Positions 10,149 through 17,672 of a DNA stretch of 64,000 bases are shown here, piece after piece. Position 1 is the stretch's first letter; the number at the start of each line of letters is the position of its first letter. The position numbers and the translations under genes were made by a program. The notes under the pieces were generated by a model that searched no databases, had not been told where the DNA came from, and saw only the letters and a program-made list of their open reading frames with translations. This DNA comes from Parapedobacter defluvii (lineage in GTDB: Bacteria; Bacteroidota; Bacteroidia; Sphingobacteriales; Sphingobacteriaceae). The stretch spans positions 310,001 through 374,000 of the forward strand of contig NZ_BMIK01000002.1 of the NCBI RefSeq assembly GCF_014642075.1. The letters are read 5' to 3'.

Positions 10149-10181
10149 CCTTCTCTCATGCGTTGACAGCATGAGAGAAGG
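10149..10181 (+). terminator. Perfect 13-bp hairpin between susD and the GH38 gene
   Basis: CCTTCTCTCATGC and its exact reverse complement flank a 7-nt loop, directly after the susD stop and 25 nt before the next ATG. There is no T run after it. It may be an intercistronic stabiliser or a partial terminator rather than a full Rho-independent terminator. Confidence 0.5.
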
Positions 10182-10206
10182 ATGATTGAATCGTAAAACG
10201 AAACAG

Positions 10207-12786
10207 ATGAAGAAACAATCTCTTTTTATGCTCTTTTTCTGCATAATAAGCATTCCGTATTCGGTGGTGGCTCAAAAAGCCTATTTCATAGATGGTTATC
10301 ACGGTGGAGTCTATGGGCACTATCCGGTGGGACAAACTGACTTTATCACTAACATGTTGCACCAGTATCCCGACTGGCGTATCAACCTAGAAGTGGAACC
10401 GGAAACATGGGATGCCGTCAAGCTGCGGGACCCCGCGGCGTATGAAGAATTCAAACAACTATTTGAGGACCAGTCTGTCAGTACCGGGCGGATCGAATAT
10501 GTAAACCCCACGTATGCACAGAGTTATCTTTTCGCCACCTCCGGTGAAAGTAATATCCGGCAGTTCTCATACGGTATGGAACTGTTGCGGAAACACTTCC
10601 CGTCGGCGGTATTTACTACCTATTCGGCCGAAGAACCGTGTTTTACCAGTTCACTTCCGTATATCCTGAAATCGTTTGGATTCAAATATGCCTCCACCAA
10701 AAACCCAAACACGATGTGGGGCGGTTATACCAAGGCACACGGAGGAGAGTTGGTGAATTGGATAGGTCCCGACGGTACCGCCATAACGACCGTTCCCCGT
10801 TATGCCTGTGAAGACCTTCAGCCGGGTTCCACATGGCAGAGCATTGCCTGGTATAACAGCAAAGAATATATTCAGAAATCACTGGATGCGGGAATCCAAA
10901 ATCCAGTAGGGATGTGTATTCAGGATGCCGCGTGGAGTAGCGGATGGAATAAAGGCCCCTGGTTGGGGCAGGATACTTCGAAATTCTATACCCCCACCTA
11001 TTATAAAACCTGGCGCGATTATATCGCCAACTATTCCATCGGATCTACCGACGACGACTGGCATTTTACGCAGGAGGATATGGCTACCAGCCTCGTATGG
11101 GGTAGTCAAATCATGAATACCCTCGCGCAGGAGGTACGGGGCGCTGAGAACGATATTGTCCGGGCCGAGAAAATGGCCGTGTTCGCGTCGTTGACCGGAA
11201 ACACGCAGTGGCCCAAACGGTTGATCGATGAAGGGTGGGTCAAATTACTGCTTTCGCAACATCACGATTGCTGGATTGTTCCTTATAACAACCTTCAGGG
11301 CGGGCGTACCTGGGCCGATCACGTAACGGAATGGACCGGGGTGACCCGTCAGAACAGCCAGGTGGTCATTGGCCGGTCATTGAAAGCCCTGAATGGAGAA
11401 AGTGGGCAGAATGCGGTTAAACTATTTAATACACTGGCGGTGGACCGGAACGAAATAGCCCGCGTCAAAGTGCCTTCCAATTGGTCCCGTGCTTCCTGGG
11501 AAGTGGTCGATCAGGAAGGCAAGGCTTACCCCACCCAACTCATTGAGGAAGACGGGAGCACGTGGATGTTGTTTCAGGCACATGTTCCTTCCTTTGGCTA
11601 TGCTATCTACGGCATACAGCAAGGAAAGACAACTGCCGGGGACGTACTGTCTTATCGTCAGGAAAAAGGCAAGTACGTGCTCGAAAGCGACCTGTACCGC
11701 CTCGTTATCGATCCGCAAAAGGGCGGCGTGATCGAAAGCCTGATCGCTAAGAAGTTAAACAACAAAGAGTATGTCGACGCAACCAGTCCGTGGTACTTCA
11801 ATGAACTCAAAGGGTATTTCGGCGAACAGGAAAAATTCATATCCAGTGCCGACCAACCCGCCCGTGTACGGGTGGTGGAGCATGGGCCGCTATTGCTCCA
11901 CGTTGCAATCGATGGCTTTATAGGCGAACATCCGTTTACACAAACCATCCGGCTGAAACAAAAGGAGGAAAAAATAGACATGGGGATATTTATCGATTGG
12001 CAGCGCAATACAGCCATCGGCGAAACCGGCATCCCCTTTAGTGCCGAAAACCCGAGGAAGGCATTTTATGACGACCGCTATAAACTGCTGGTCTGTTTTC
12101 CGGCTGCTATCAACGATCAGCAAATCTACAAGAATGCGCCTTTCGATGTGTGCAAAAGCCAGTTGGAAAACACATATTTCAACCGGTGGGATCAGATTAA
12201 ACATACGATTGTGTTAAATTGGGTAGATCTTGGCAGCAACAGCCATGATAATAGCCTAGCTTTGTTTACCGATCATACGACCAGTTATGTGCACGGAAGC
12301 GATCATCCGCTGGCACTTACCCTGCAATATTCAGGCAAGGGATTATGGGGCCGGGATTACACGATTACCGGTCCGACCGATATTTCGTACAGCCTGATGC
12401 CGCACGCTGGCCAATGGTACAACGACCGGATTTGGACGAAAGGGGAACTGGCAAACGAACCGTTGGTGACCACATTGATTGACGCCGGGGCCAATGAGGT
12501 TCTGCAACAATCCTATTTTTCCGTTGAGGACAATGCTTACGAATTGGTATCCACGGAAATGAAAGGGGAGGACCTGTACATCCGGCTCTTCAATGCGCAA
12601 AGTGATCAAACCGACAAGCTAATCACATTCGGAGGAAAAGCGGATAAGATTGAATGGGTTGAGTTGAGCGGTGAAACCTCCCGGACAGCACAATCCACCG
12701 TTACGGACCACCATGCGACTACCATTACAGCTAATATTCCCCGCTTCGGTATCCGGACCATCAAACTCAGCAATGCGCAACTATAA
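10207..12786 (+). CDS. GH38-type alpha-mannosidase, divergent
   Basis: This secreted glycoside hydrolase of about 859 residues was recognised by the GH38 pattern: an N-terminal catalytic domain (YFIDGYHGGVYGHYP, IRQFSYGMELLRKHF), the SQHHDCWIVPYN segment, and a long C-terminal beta-rich region. The start is the ATG giving MKKQSLFMLFFC, with a signal peptide ending at VVAQ; the longer frame begins with TTG. In canonical GH38 enzymes the nucleophile is the Asp of a DPFGHS motif. Here the aligned segment reads SAEEPCFTSS, so the nucleophile may be Glu or may lie elsewhere. It belongs to the mannoside locus and probably removes internal or branched mannose. The family is fairly sure; catalytic details are inferred. 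Confidence 0.8.
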   Translation: MKKQSLFMLFFCIISIPYSVVAQKAYFIDGYHGGVYGHYPVGQTDFITNMLHQYPDWRINLEVEPETWDAVKLRDPAAYEEFKQLFEDQSVSTGRIEYVNPTYAQSYLFATSGESNIRQFSYGMELLRKHFPSAVFTTYSAEEPCFTSSLPYILKSFGFKYASTKNPNTMWGGYTKAHGGELVNWIGPDGTAITTVPRYACEDLQPGSTWQSIAWYNSKEYIQKSLDAGIQNPVGMCIQDAAWSSGWNKGPWLGQDTSKFYTPTYYKTWRDYIANYSIGSTDDDWHFTQEDMATSLVWGSQIMNTLAQEVRGAENDIVRAEKMAVFASLTGNTQWPKRLIDEGWVKLLLSQHHDCWIVPYNNLQGGRTWADHVTEWTGVTRQNSQVVIGRSLKALNGESGQNAVKLFNTLAVDRNEIARVKVPSNWSRASWEVVDQEGKAYPTQLIEEDGSTWMLFQAHVPSFGYAIYGIQQGKTTAGDVLSYRQEKGKYVLESDLYRLVIDPQKGGVIESLIAKKLNNKEYVDATSPWYFNELKGYFGEQEKFISSADQPARVRVVEHGPLLLHVAIDGFIGEHPFTQTIRLKQKEEKIDMGIFIDWQRNTAIGETGIPFSAENPRKAFYDDRYKLLVCFPAAINDQQIYKNAPFDVCKSQLENTYFNRWDQIKHTIVLNWVDLGSNSHDNSLALFTDHTTSYVHGSDHPLALTLQYSGKGLWGRDYTITGPTDISYSLMPHAGQWYNDRIWTKGELANEPLVTTLIDAGANEVLQQSYFSVEDNAYELVSTEMKGEDLYIRLFNAQSDQTDKLITFGGKADKIEWVELSGETSRTAQSTVTDHHATTITANIPRFGIRTIKLSNAQL

Positions 12787-12835
12787 CGATTGACCAACAC
12801 ATCAACGGTTGACCAGCGCACCGAACGAAGATACT

Positions 12836-12866
12836 GCGCTTAAAAAGAATCACGCTTTTTAAGCGC
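12836..12866. terminator. Bidirectional terminator between GH38 and DUF6266 genes
   Basis: A perfect 12-bp stem (GCGCTTAAAAAG and its complement) encloses a 7-nt loop. The stem ends in A and T runs on both sides, which suits termination in both directions. It lies between convergent genes, and its 3' arm overlaps the stop codon of the minus-strand DUF6266 gene. Confidence 0.65.
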
Positions 12867-13458
12867 GGTCTTCTTCGGGCATGTCTACGTTGATCCCGTC
12901 GTTATTCATGTACCCCACATACACACTTTTACTGTACTGCTTTTTGCTGGCGCTATGCACAAAGAGATAGGCATGAAACGGCGTTGCCTGCAACTGCGGG
13001 GGCAGGTCTACTTTGATATATCCCTCCTTGCGGGTACAGGTGAGCGGATTGCGGCCTGCGATACCTGCATCCGGACTGTACGCTACCAGCACCACCTCAT
13101 CGGCTGCCTTTGCCAACGGGTTTTCTTCACTGGAGAAATAGATTTCAAGTGCTTCCGGCCCGAGTACTACATCCTGGATGTCGACAGATGGAAGCATCCC
13201 AATGCTGATTGCCACGCGGTCGGGCGCGATCCACTGATCGGGATACTGCCCTTCTATGGCATCTTGTATCAGCTTTTTGAGTGCCTGGCCAAAAGCCTTG
13301 CTTTTGTTGCCCTTGCCGTAACCCAACCAGGTTTGGGCGATGATGGAGCGCAGCGGATTGAGGAAAGCCATCGCCAGGCGCAGCCGCTGCTGTACGGCTA
13401 GTTTGCCATACGATTTCTCCTTCACTTTCGGTTTGCTCTTGTCGTAGAAAAAATCCAT
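12859..13458 (-). CDS. DUF6266-like protein, N-terminally short paralogue
   Basis: This 199-residue protein resembles its upstream neighbour in the central segment (LAMAFLNPLRSIIAQTW and QDAIEGQYPDQWIAPDRVAISIGMLP), the layout of DUF6266 proteins common in Bacteroidota. It lacks the usual N-terminal G-x-x-GKVGxVxGSSW motif. No signal peptide is visible. It begins 11 nt after the stop of the full-length paralogue and is probably co-transcribed. The function of the family is unknown to me. The call rests on similarity in segment order and should be read as probable. Confidence 0.72.
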   Translation of the reverse strand: MDFFYDKSKPKVKEKSYGKLAVQQRLRLAMAFLNPLRSIIAQTWLGYGKGNKSKAFGQALKKLIQDAIEGQYPDQWIAPDRVAISIGMLPSVDIQDVVLGPEALEIYFSSEENPLAKAADEVVLVAYSPDAGIAGRNPLTCTRKEGYIKVDLPPQLQATPFHAYLFVHSASKKQYSKSVYVGYMNNDGINVDMPEEDRA

Positions 13459-13469
13459 TGCGTTTTGGG

Positions 13470-14111
13470 TTAGGCTTCTGGGTCTGTCAACGGAATGTAT
13501 TCGGTGCGGGAAACCTGCTTTCCCCTGCTATCGGCAAAGAACAGCCAAACATGCATTTCGGGTCCCCTTATCTGCTCTTCAAAAGGGATGACTACCTCCC
13601 CCTCATGCCGCAGTGCGGTTTGGCAGAGGAGCAGATCCGACGAAACACTGTAGGCGATGGCGTAGCCTACGTCGTCCATCGCACCACCCACGCCGTAAGT
13701 CTTGGGATCCCAAATCACTTTGATACCCTCGCCAATCAATGACGCCTGTTCCGCGCCTGCGGTGTACAGTGATCCGTGGCTAAATTTCAGGGCCGGGTAG
13801 TTGAGTTTGATCTGGTCGCCGTCTTCCACGAACGCGTGGTCATAATTGTAGCCGAAAGCCACGTTTTTCGCGGTGGCCCTGCTGGTATGGCCACGGAAAC
13901 CGATATCGAGCACCCGAGCGATCGGCATAAAAAACCGGTTGAGCAGCCTGAACTTATGATGCTGTACGGCCTGCTTATCCGAAGGCTTTGGCTTGTTGCG
14001 CTTCACTTTGCGCATACCTTTCATGTAATGAATTTTCCGCCAGCTGCTACCAATCACACTACCTACCTTGCCTTTAAACGGGCCGTTTATGCCTTCTTTA
14101 AAAGTTGCCAT
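13470..14111 (-). CDS. DUF6266 family protein
   Basis: This 213-residue protein starts with the DUF6266 hallmark NGPFKGKVGSVIGSSW, followed by basic residues and a helical segment (HHKFRLLNRFFMPIARVLDIGF), then beta-rich repeats. There is no signal peptide or membrane segment. It is the first gene of a two-gene minus-strand unit and is transcribed out of a very AT-rich region. DUF6266 proteins are widespread in Bacteroidota and often occur in multiple copies. No established role is known to me. Confidence 0.78.
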   Translation of the reverse strand: MATFKEGINGPFKGKVGSVIGSSWRKIHYMKGMRKVKRNKPKPSDKQAVQHHKFRLLNRFFMPIARVLDIGFRGHTSRATAKNVAFGYNYDHAFVEDGDQIKLNYPALKFSHGSLYTAGAEQASLIGEGIKVIWDPKTYGVGGAMDDVGYAIAYSVSSDLLLCQTALRHEGEVVIPFEEQIRGPEMHVWLFFADSRGKQVSRTEYIPLTDPEA

Positions 14112-14426
14112 CTGCTTATCTTATTAGCTGTTACATCCGTTTTCAAAAACAATTTTAAAAAATTCTGAGAAGTATTCCAAATTAAATTGAATTAATAATT
14201 ATAGGATTCTTCAATATAATTTATAATTATAGTATAAAATATATATATTCTATAGTGTTTTCATCCTAATAAAGACTATAAAAAGATGATAAATAGACAG
14301 TGAAAAGACGGTAAATTATAATTATATTTACTGATTTTTATAATTTTTAATCCATTATATTCTTGGCAAATGAGTCATTCTTTTTCAGCCGCTTTTTGGA
14401 AGCCGATGGTGTTCGGGAGCGTAGCG
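14112..14426. other. Strongly AT-rich gene-free stretch
   Basis: This stretch has no supportable ORF. It is dominated by A/T runs and repeated attataat-type words, unlike the flanking chromosome. It probably contains the promoter for the DUF6266 pair. Such composition also fits a transferred segment or an H-NS-like silenced region, which is inference. Confidence 0.5.
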
Positions 14427-14534
14427 TCAAAAATGTTCAGACTTTGTAGCTAGTGGTTTTGTCAGCTTATCCGTGACATTTAATCGTTTGTCCTTGAGAT
14501 AATTATATAGTTGTGATTTGCTTTCATTACTCAT
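14427..14534 (-). CDS. Possible small ORF beginning MSNESKSQ
   Basis: This is a 35-codon frame whose first eight codons (MSNESKSQ) are the part duplicated at 15772-15796. The rest (LYNYLKDKRLNVTDKL) is hydrophilic and helix-prone. It may be a real micro-protein or the 5' remnant of a gene broken at the repeat. I recognise no family. Confidence 0.25.
   Translation of the reverse strand: MSNESKSQLYNYLKDKRLNVTDKLTKPLATKSEHF
14510..14534 (-). repeat. 25-bp direct repeat, copy 1
   Basis: These 25 bases recur exactly and in the same orientation 1,262 bp away at 15772-15796. On the minus strand both copies start with ATG and encode MSNESKSQ. The two copies bracket the PIN toxin-antitoxin genes. 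Sequence outside the copies differs, so this is a sharply bounded repeat. Confidence 0.8.
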
Positions 14535-14709
14535 GGCTTGTCTGTTTTCTTCGGCATTCGTGAACTCCCTGCGGTCGATCCGTACTGGAAAATTGGGGAT
14601 ACAGGGAACTTGAAAGAAAAATAAACTCATCCTTGTTTGAACGTCTTGCGCTGAGCAAAGATAAGGTCTTAGGACAGGGGTGTTTATTTGGTCGGGGCGG
14701 TGGGATGGC

Positions 14710-15135
14710 CTAATCGTCACCCATTAAGTGAAGGAAATGGGTTAACGTCAATATTTTGGTACGGCCGAATGTTTGGATATCCAATAAATCGTTATCCCCC
14801 GTTAGCAAATAGGTTGCTTTCCCGTCTTTGGCCAGCTCCAAGAGAAAATTATCTTTTGGATCTCTACAGATTTCTACATTACTTTTCACGGCTACAATAT
14901 CGATAAAGGCATCAAATGTCTCCAGCATATCAGTTAATGCATCTCCGGTAAAATACTTACGAAGTTTAGGTTTGCTGATTGTGGCTTCAAGTTCCTCGAT
15001 AAGTTCCAAACTGAACAAAATTCGCACCTTTTTCGCATATAACAATTTATCCAGCAGGTGATATTTCCTCGAAATGATGAAACTAATCCACAAGTTGGTG
15101 TCTATGATGAGGTTGGCGGGTTTATTTTTTGCCAT
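14710..15135 (-). CDS. PIN-domain toxin of a toxin-antitoxin pair
   Basis: This 141-residue protein is a PIN-family ribonuclease of the putative toxin-antitoxin component group (COG1569 type). The acidic tetrad is intact: Asp in LIIDTNLWISF, Glu in the SLELIEELEA helix, Asp in CRDPKDNFLLELA, and Asp in LTGDNDLLDI. It would cleave RNA in the cytoplasm when free of its partner. It overlaps the upstream antitoxin gene by 14 nt, which supports translational coupling. A 25-bp direct repeat flanks the pair. Confidence 0.85.
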   Translation of the reverse strand: MAKNKPANLIIDTNLWISFIISRKYHLLDKLLYAKKVRILFSLELIEELEATISKPKLRKYFTGDALTDMLETFDAFIDIVAVKSNVEICRDPKDNFLLELAKDGKATYLLTGDNDLLDIQTFGRTKILTLTHFLHLMGDD

Positions 15136-15337
15136 GCCTTTCCGATCTCACTTCCTCAACGATTTCGGTGATTTCATCAATGGTTGGTACGGAAACAGCA
15201 TTTCTCCTCATCTTTTTCAGATAAGCCTTTAGCTTGGATTCAGGCTCATCACTTACCTTGATGAGTTTTAAATCCTGCATGCCCTCAATCAGCTTCAACG
15301 CATTGGGGTTCAATATTTCAATCCTGATAGTTGACAT
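15122..15337 (-). CDS. Antitoxin partner of the PIN toxin
   Basis: This 71-residue protein begins MSTIRIEILNPNALKL. The start at 15337 is preferred because a longer frame begins 36 nt upstream, inside the predicted promoter. The N-terminal half is a short beta-strand plus helix with IEGMQDLKLIKV. The C-terminal half is charged and helical (KLKAYLKKMRRN, EITEIVEEVRSE), as expected for a segment that wraps a toxin. No DNA-binding fold is certain. Its position upstream of, and overlapping, the PIN gene is the main evidence. Confidence 0.75.
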   Translation of the reverse strand: MSTIRIEILNPNALKLIEGMQDLKLIKVSDEPESKLKAYLKKMRRNAVSVPTIDEITEIVEEVRSERHGKK

Positions 15338-15342
15338 AATTT

Positions 15343-15373
15343 CAAATGTAGTGAGTTTTTCACACAAAATCAA
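15343..15373 (-). promoter_or_regulatory. Bacteroidota-type promoter of the toxin-antitoxin unit
   Basis: On the minus strand TTG is followed after 20 nt by TACATTTG, matching the Bacteroidota -33/-7 consensus. The -7 box ends only 5 nt before the antitoxin ATG, so the transcript would start at or next to the start codon and have almost no leader. Confidence 0.55.
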
Positions 15374-15771
15374 TTTTTAAATTTTTATGGTTATCGTCTT
15401 AAATCTTCCAAAAAAAGAGTTCGAGTTCTGTATCTGTGGGTTCAGTTGAAAAAAATTCGGGGATATCGAACCCGCTCCCACTTATTTTCTTCAAGATTGC
15501 CATTTTCACATTGTTTATCAGTTGTTTACAGCACTTTCTCTCATTACCCGATAAAAAGAAATTATTACGTCAGTTGCCAATGTACCGTAAGTTGTCACGC
15601 TCTCGTGCAATCCTGTTTTCAATCTCTCCAGATAGCTATGCGGTTAGAACGCGGGCAATCGCGACTGCACATCCTCCGAAGTGGGGATTTAGATAAATAG
15701 GTTGAGATATGGAATAGATAGGTATAGGATATTAGGCACAGCTGTTTGATTTATTGCCCCACTGATTGCGT
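15374..15771. other. Gene-poor spacer upstream of the toxin-antitoxin pair
   Basis: I find no convincing gene here. The two overlapping plus-strand frames in this interval have atypical composition (rich in Ser, Arg and Cys), no family signature and no promoter. Nothing else structured stands out before the second copy of the 25-bp repeat. Confidence 0.4.
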
Positions 15772-15796
15772 GTTGTGATTTGCTTTCATTACTCAT
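15772..15796 (-). repeat. 25-bp direct repeat, copy 2
   Basis: This is identical to bases 14510-14534. The reading frame it starts (MSNESKSQ) runs for only 35 codons before a stop and is unrelated after the repeat. Immediately outside it comes AAGTGTCCCATAAAATC. Confidence 0.8.
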
Positions 15797-15828
15797 AAGT
15801 GTCCCATAAAATCGGGAAGTTTTAAAAA

Positions 15829-15951
15829 TCAAAAAATATCATAGCCCACAATGCCTGAAGCATACTTTTTCTTTTTGAAATACAAATTCACAAAATCAAG
15901 TCCGTTTACTTGAAAATCAGCCACAACTATTTGTTTATCAGAAACAAACAT
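15829..15951 (-). pseudogene. Small ORF, possible 3' remnant of a larger gene
   Basis: This 40-codon frame (VADFQVNGLDFVN, YASGIVGYDIF) looks protein-like but has an in-frame stop shortly upstream and no start context. It is bounded by GTGTCCCATAAAATC at about 15799 and an imperfect inverted match GATTTTAATAGGACAC at about 15964-15979. That pattern could mark a relic of an insertion sequence or a miniature element. I recognise no transposase motif, so the nature is uncertain. Confidence 0.25.
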
Positions 15952-16051
15952 CAATTTTATTAGATTTTAATAGGACACCAGTGACAAGTGGTTTTAAATA
16001 ATCGTAACATTGCCATTGGATTACGGAGAATATATGTTGCGCTTGCCGTGT

Positions 16052-17080
16052 TCAAATTAGTTGGTCGCATCCAAAGTGCTTTACGAATTCCTTCGGGGTA
16101 TAGCCATGCTTTGATTTAAAGACTTTGATAAAATGGGAGACACTTTGATAGCGGAGCAGTGTTGCCACTTCATTGACATTATGATCTTCCAATAGGAGCT
16201 TCTTTGCCTTCTCCATTCTTACCTGAACGACATACGCATAAATGGTCATACCGTATTGTCTCTTGAAATCCTCTTTCAGCTTCTTTTCGTTTATCCTAAA
16301 TATTCTTGCAAGCTCGGCACTGTTCGGTGGATTGTTCAGATTTAGAATTAGATAGGATCTGACATTCTCTATATTATCTGAAGGCGAATATACCTTCTTT
16401 GACTGCATCCTACTATGAGCATTCAGGTGTAGTGAAAAAATAAATTCTCTGATCTTCAGGCAGATAAAATGGTAACGATACTCATCATCCATGCCATCAC
16501 TATTTAAAATTTCCTGAGTAATAGACAGGATTTTCAAGTCCATAAATAAGATCTCATTGGGTCGGTTCTGTGGTTTCCCTGAAAGTACATATTGGTGAAA
16601 AGAGTCTTGATTGAGCCAATCGTCGTCCTTCAATAGATTGATATAGAAATCTAAGGTCATTTTGATATTCACAAAACGCGCACCAACATTTTCATGTATA
16701 ATGGCTGTACCTCCCCCACCCGCTGTATCCAAAAAATTGCGTTGCACCGTTCCGACGCTGTTCGTATAATTCTCATTTCCGGCACCATCGTACACATGAG
16801 ATTGCCCACTAAAGAAAAGGAAAAACCGAATATGAGGTTTTTCTGTCATCCATTCAACAGTCAATGGCCTGTTTGACCGGAAAAATGTCTCTGATATGTG
16901 TAATCCGTTGGTCGATAATATTTTGAGTGTCATTAACACACCATTATCATCCACCAAAAAATCTTCCCTCTTGACCGGATTTTTCAGGCAAGATTTGTCA
17001 TATTCAATGATCGTGTCGTACAATACCTTATTGAGCTCCTTTATTGCTGAACGTGTACGCATATTATAAAATAATCGCAT
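16052..17080 (-). CDS. AraC-family transcriptional regulator
   Basis: This cytoplasmic DNA-binding protein has 342 residues. The first 230 residues form an unrecognised sensor half. The last 100 carry the two helix-turn-helix motifs of the AraC family, with NSAELARIFRINEKKLKEDFKRQYG and the second-helix signature VNEVATLLRYQSVSHFIKVFKSKHGYTPKEF seen in pieces. The ATG at 17080 is preferred over a GTG two codons upstream. It stands between the accessory toxin-antitoxin region and the divergent marR operon. Its target cannot be read from the sequence. Confidence 0.88.
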   Translation of the reverse strand: MRLFYNMRTRSAIKELNKVLYDTIIEYDKSCLKNPVKREDFLVDDNGVLMTLKILSTNGLHISETFFRSNRPLTVEWMTEKPHIRFFLFFSGQSHVYDGAGNENYTNSVGTVQRNFLDTAGGGGTAIIHENVGARFVNIKMTLDFYINLLKDDDWLNQDSFHQYVLSGKPQNRPNEILFMDLKILSITQEILNSDGMDDEYRYHFICLKIREFIFSLHLNAHSRMQSKKVYSPSDNIENVRSYLILNLNNPPNSAELARIFRINEKKLKEDFKRQYGMTIYAYVVQVRMEKAKKLLLEDHNVNEVATLLRYQSVSHFIKVFKSKHGYTPKEFVKHFGCDQLI

Positions 17081-17180
17081 ATTCACAGTCGAGCTTCATG
17101 TTTCATGTCAGGAAAGCAAACAAAAATACGCAAATGATTTTGGTTCTCGGACTTATTTCATTTTGGCATGAAGATTGATT

Positions 17181-17194
17181 GTTGTATATGCAAC
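17181..17194. promoter_or_regulatory. Putative MarR operator upstream of marR
   Basis: GTTGTATATGCAAC is a 14-bp palindrome with one imperfect position, 10 nt before the marR ATG. The same element, perfect, precedes the tolC-like gene. This suggests autoregulation by the MarR protein. Confidence 0.6.
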
Positions 17195-17204
17195 TATATA
17201 TAAA

Positions 17205-17645
17205 ATGGATAACAATATCATTGAAACCAAAACATTTTATGATTTCCTGACGGGGAAGGCTTATACGGCATTATCCCGGCGCTTACAGAAAAACTTTCGT
17301 GACGCCGGCATCGAAATCACCAGTGAACAATGGAGTATCCTGTATGCGCTTTGGGAAGAGGAGGAGCTTACACAGCAGGAATTGGCGCAGCGAACATTCC
17401 GCGAAAAGACGACTGTTACCCGTTTGATAGACAATATGGAGCGGAACGGTTTGGTTATACGTGTTACCGATAAAGGGGATCGGCGCACCAACCTGATTTA
17501 CCTCACGAAGGCGGGAAGGCAACTAAAAGAAGTGTGTATGAAACAGGCAACTCAAACATTGCGTGAGGCACTAGCTGGAGTAGATGCAGGAGATATCGGT
17601 GTTGCGAAAGATACGTTGAAAAAAGTATACGAAAATCTGAAATAA
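17205..17645 (+). CDS. MarR-family transcriptional regulator
   Basis: This 146-residue winged-helix repressor starts at the ATG of MDNNIIETKTF. An upstream TTG in the same frame lies before the operator and is rejected. The winged helix includes SEQWSILYALWEEEELTQQELAQ and the wing DRRTNLIYLT. The gene is followed 27 nt later by an export operon, and the same palindrome precedes both. The expected role is repression of itself and of the pump until a small-molecule ligand binds. Confidence 0.93.
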   Translation: MDNNIIETKTFYDFLTGKAYTALSRRLQKNFRDAGIEITSEQWSILYALWEEEELTQQELAQRTFREKTTVTRLIDNMERNGLVIRVTDKGDRRTNLIYLTKAGRQLKEVCMKQATQTLREALAGVDAGDIGVAKDTLKKVYENLK

Positions 17646-17657
17646 TTTTTTTAAATA

Positions 17658-17671
17658 GTTGTATATACAAC
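17658..17671. promoter_or_regulatory. Perfect palindromic MarR operator before the tolC-like gene
   Basis: GTTGTATATACAAC is its own reverse complement and ends one base before the ATG of the TolC-like gene. It matches the marR upstream site at 13 of 14 positions. A protein bound here would block the start of the efflux transcript or of an internal promoter. Confidence 0.65.
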
Positions 17672-17672
17672 C

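Noticed and set aside
14427-14720. 97-codon minus-strand frame upstream of MSNESKSQ
   Set aside because: The part before the MSNESKSQ Met overlaps the end of the PIN gene and has no protein-like features.
15436-15700. Two overlapping plus-strand frames in the toxin-antitoxin upstream region
   Set aside because: Both are short and low in charged residues, with no start context or family signature.
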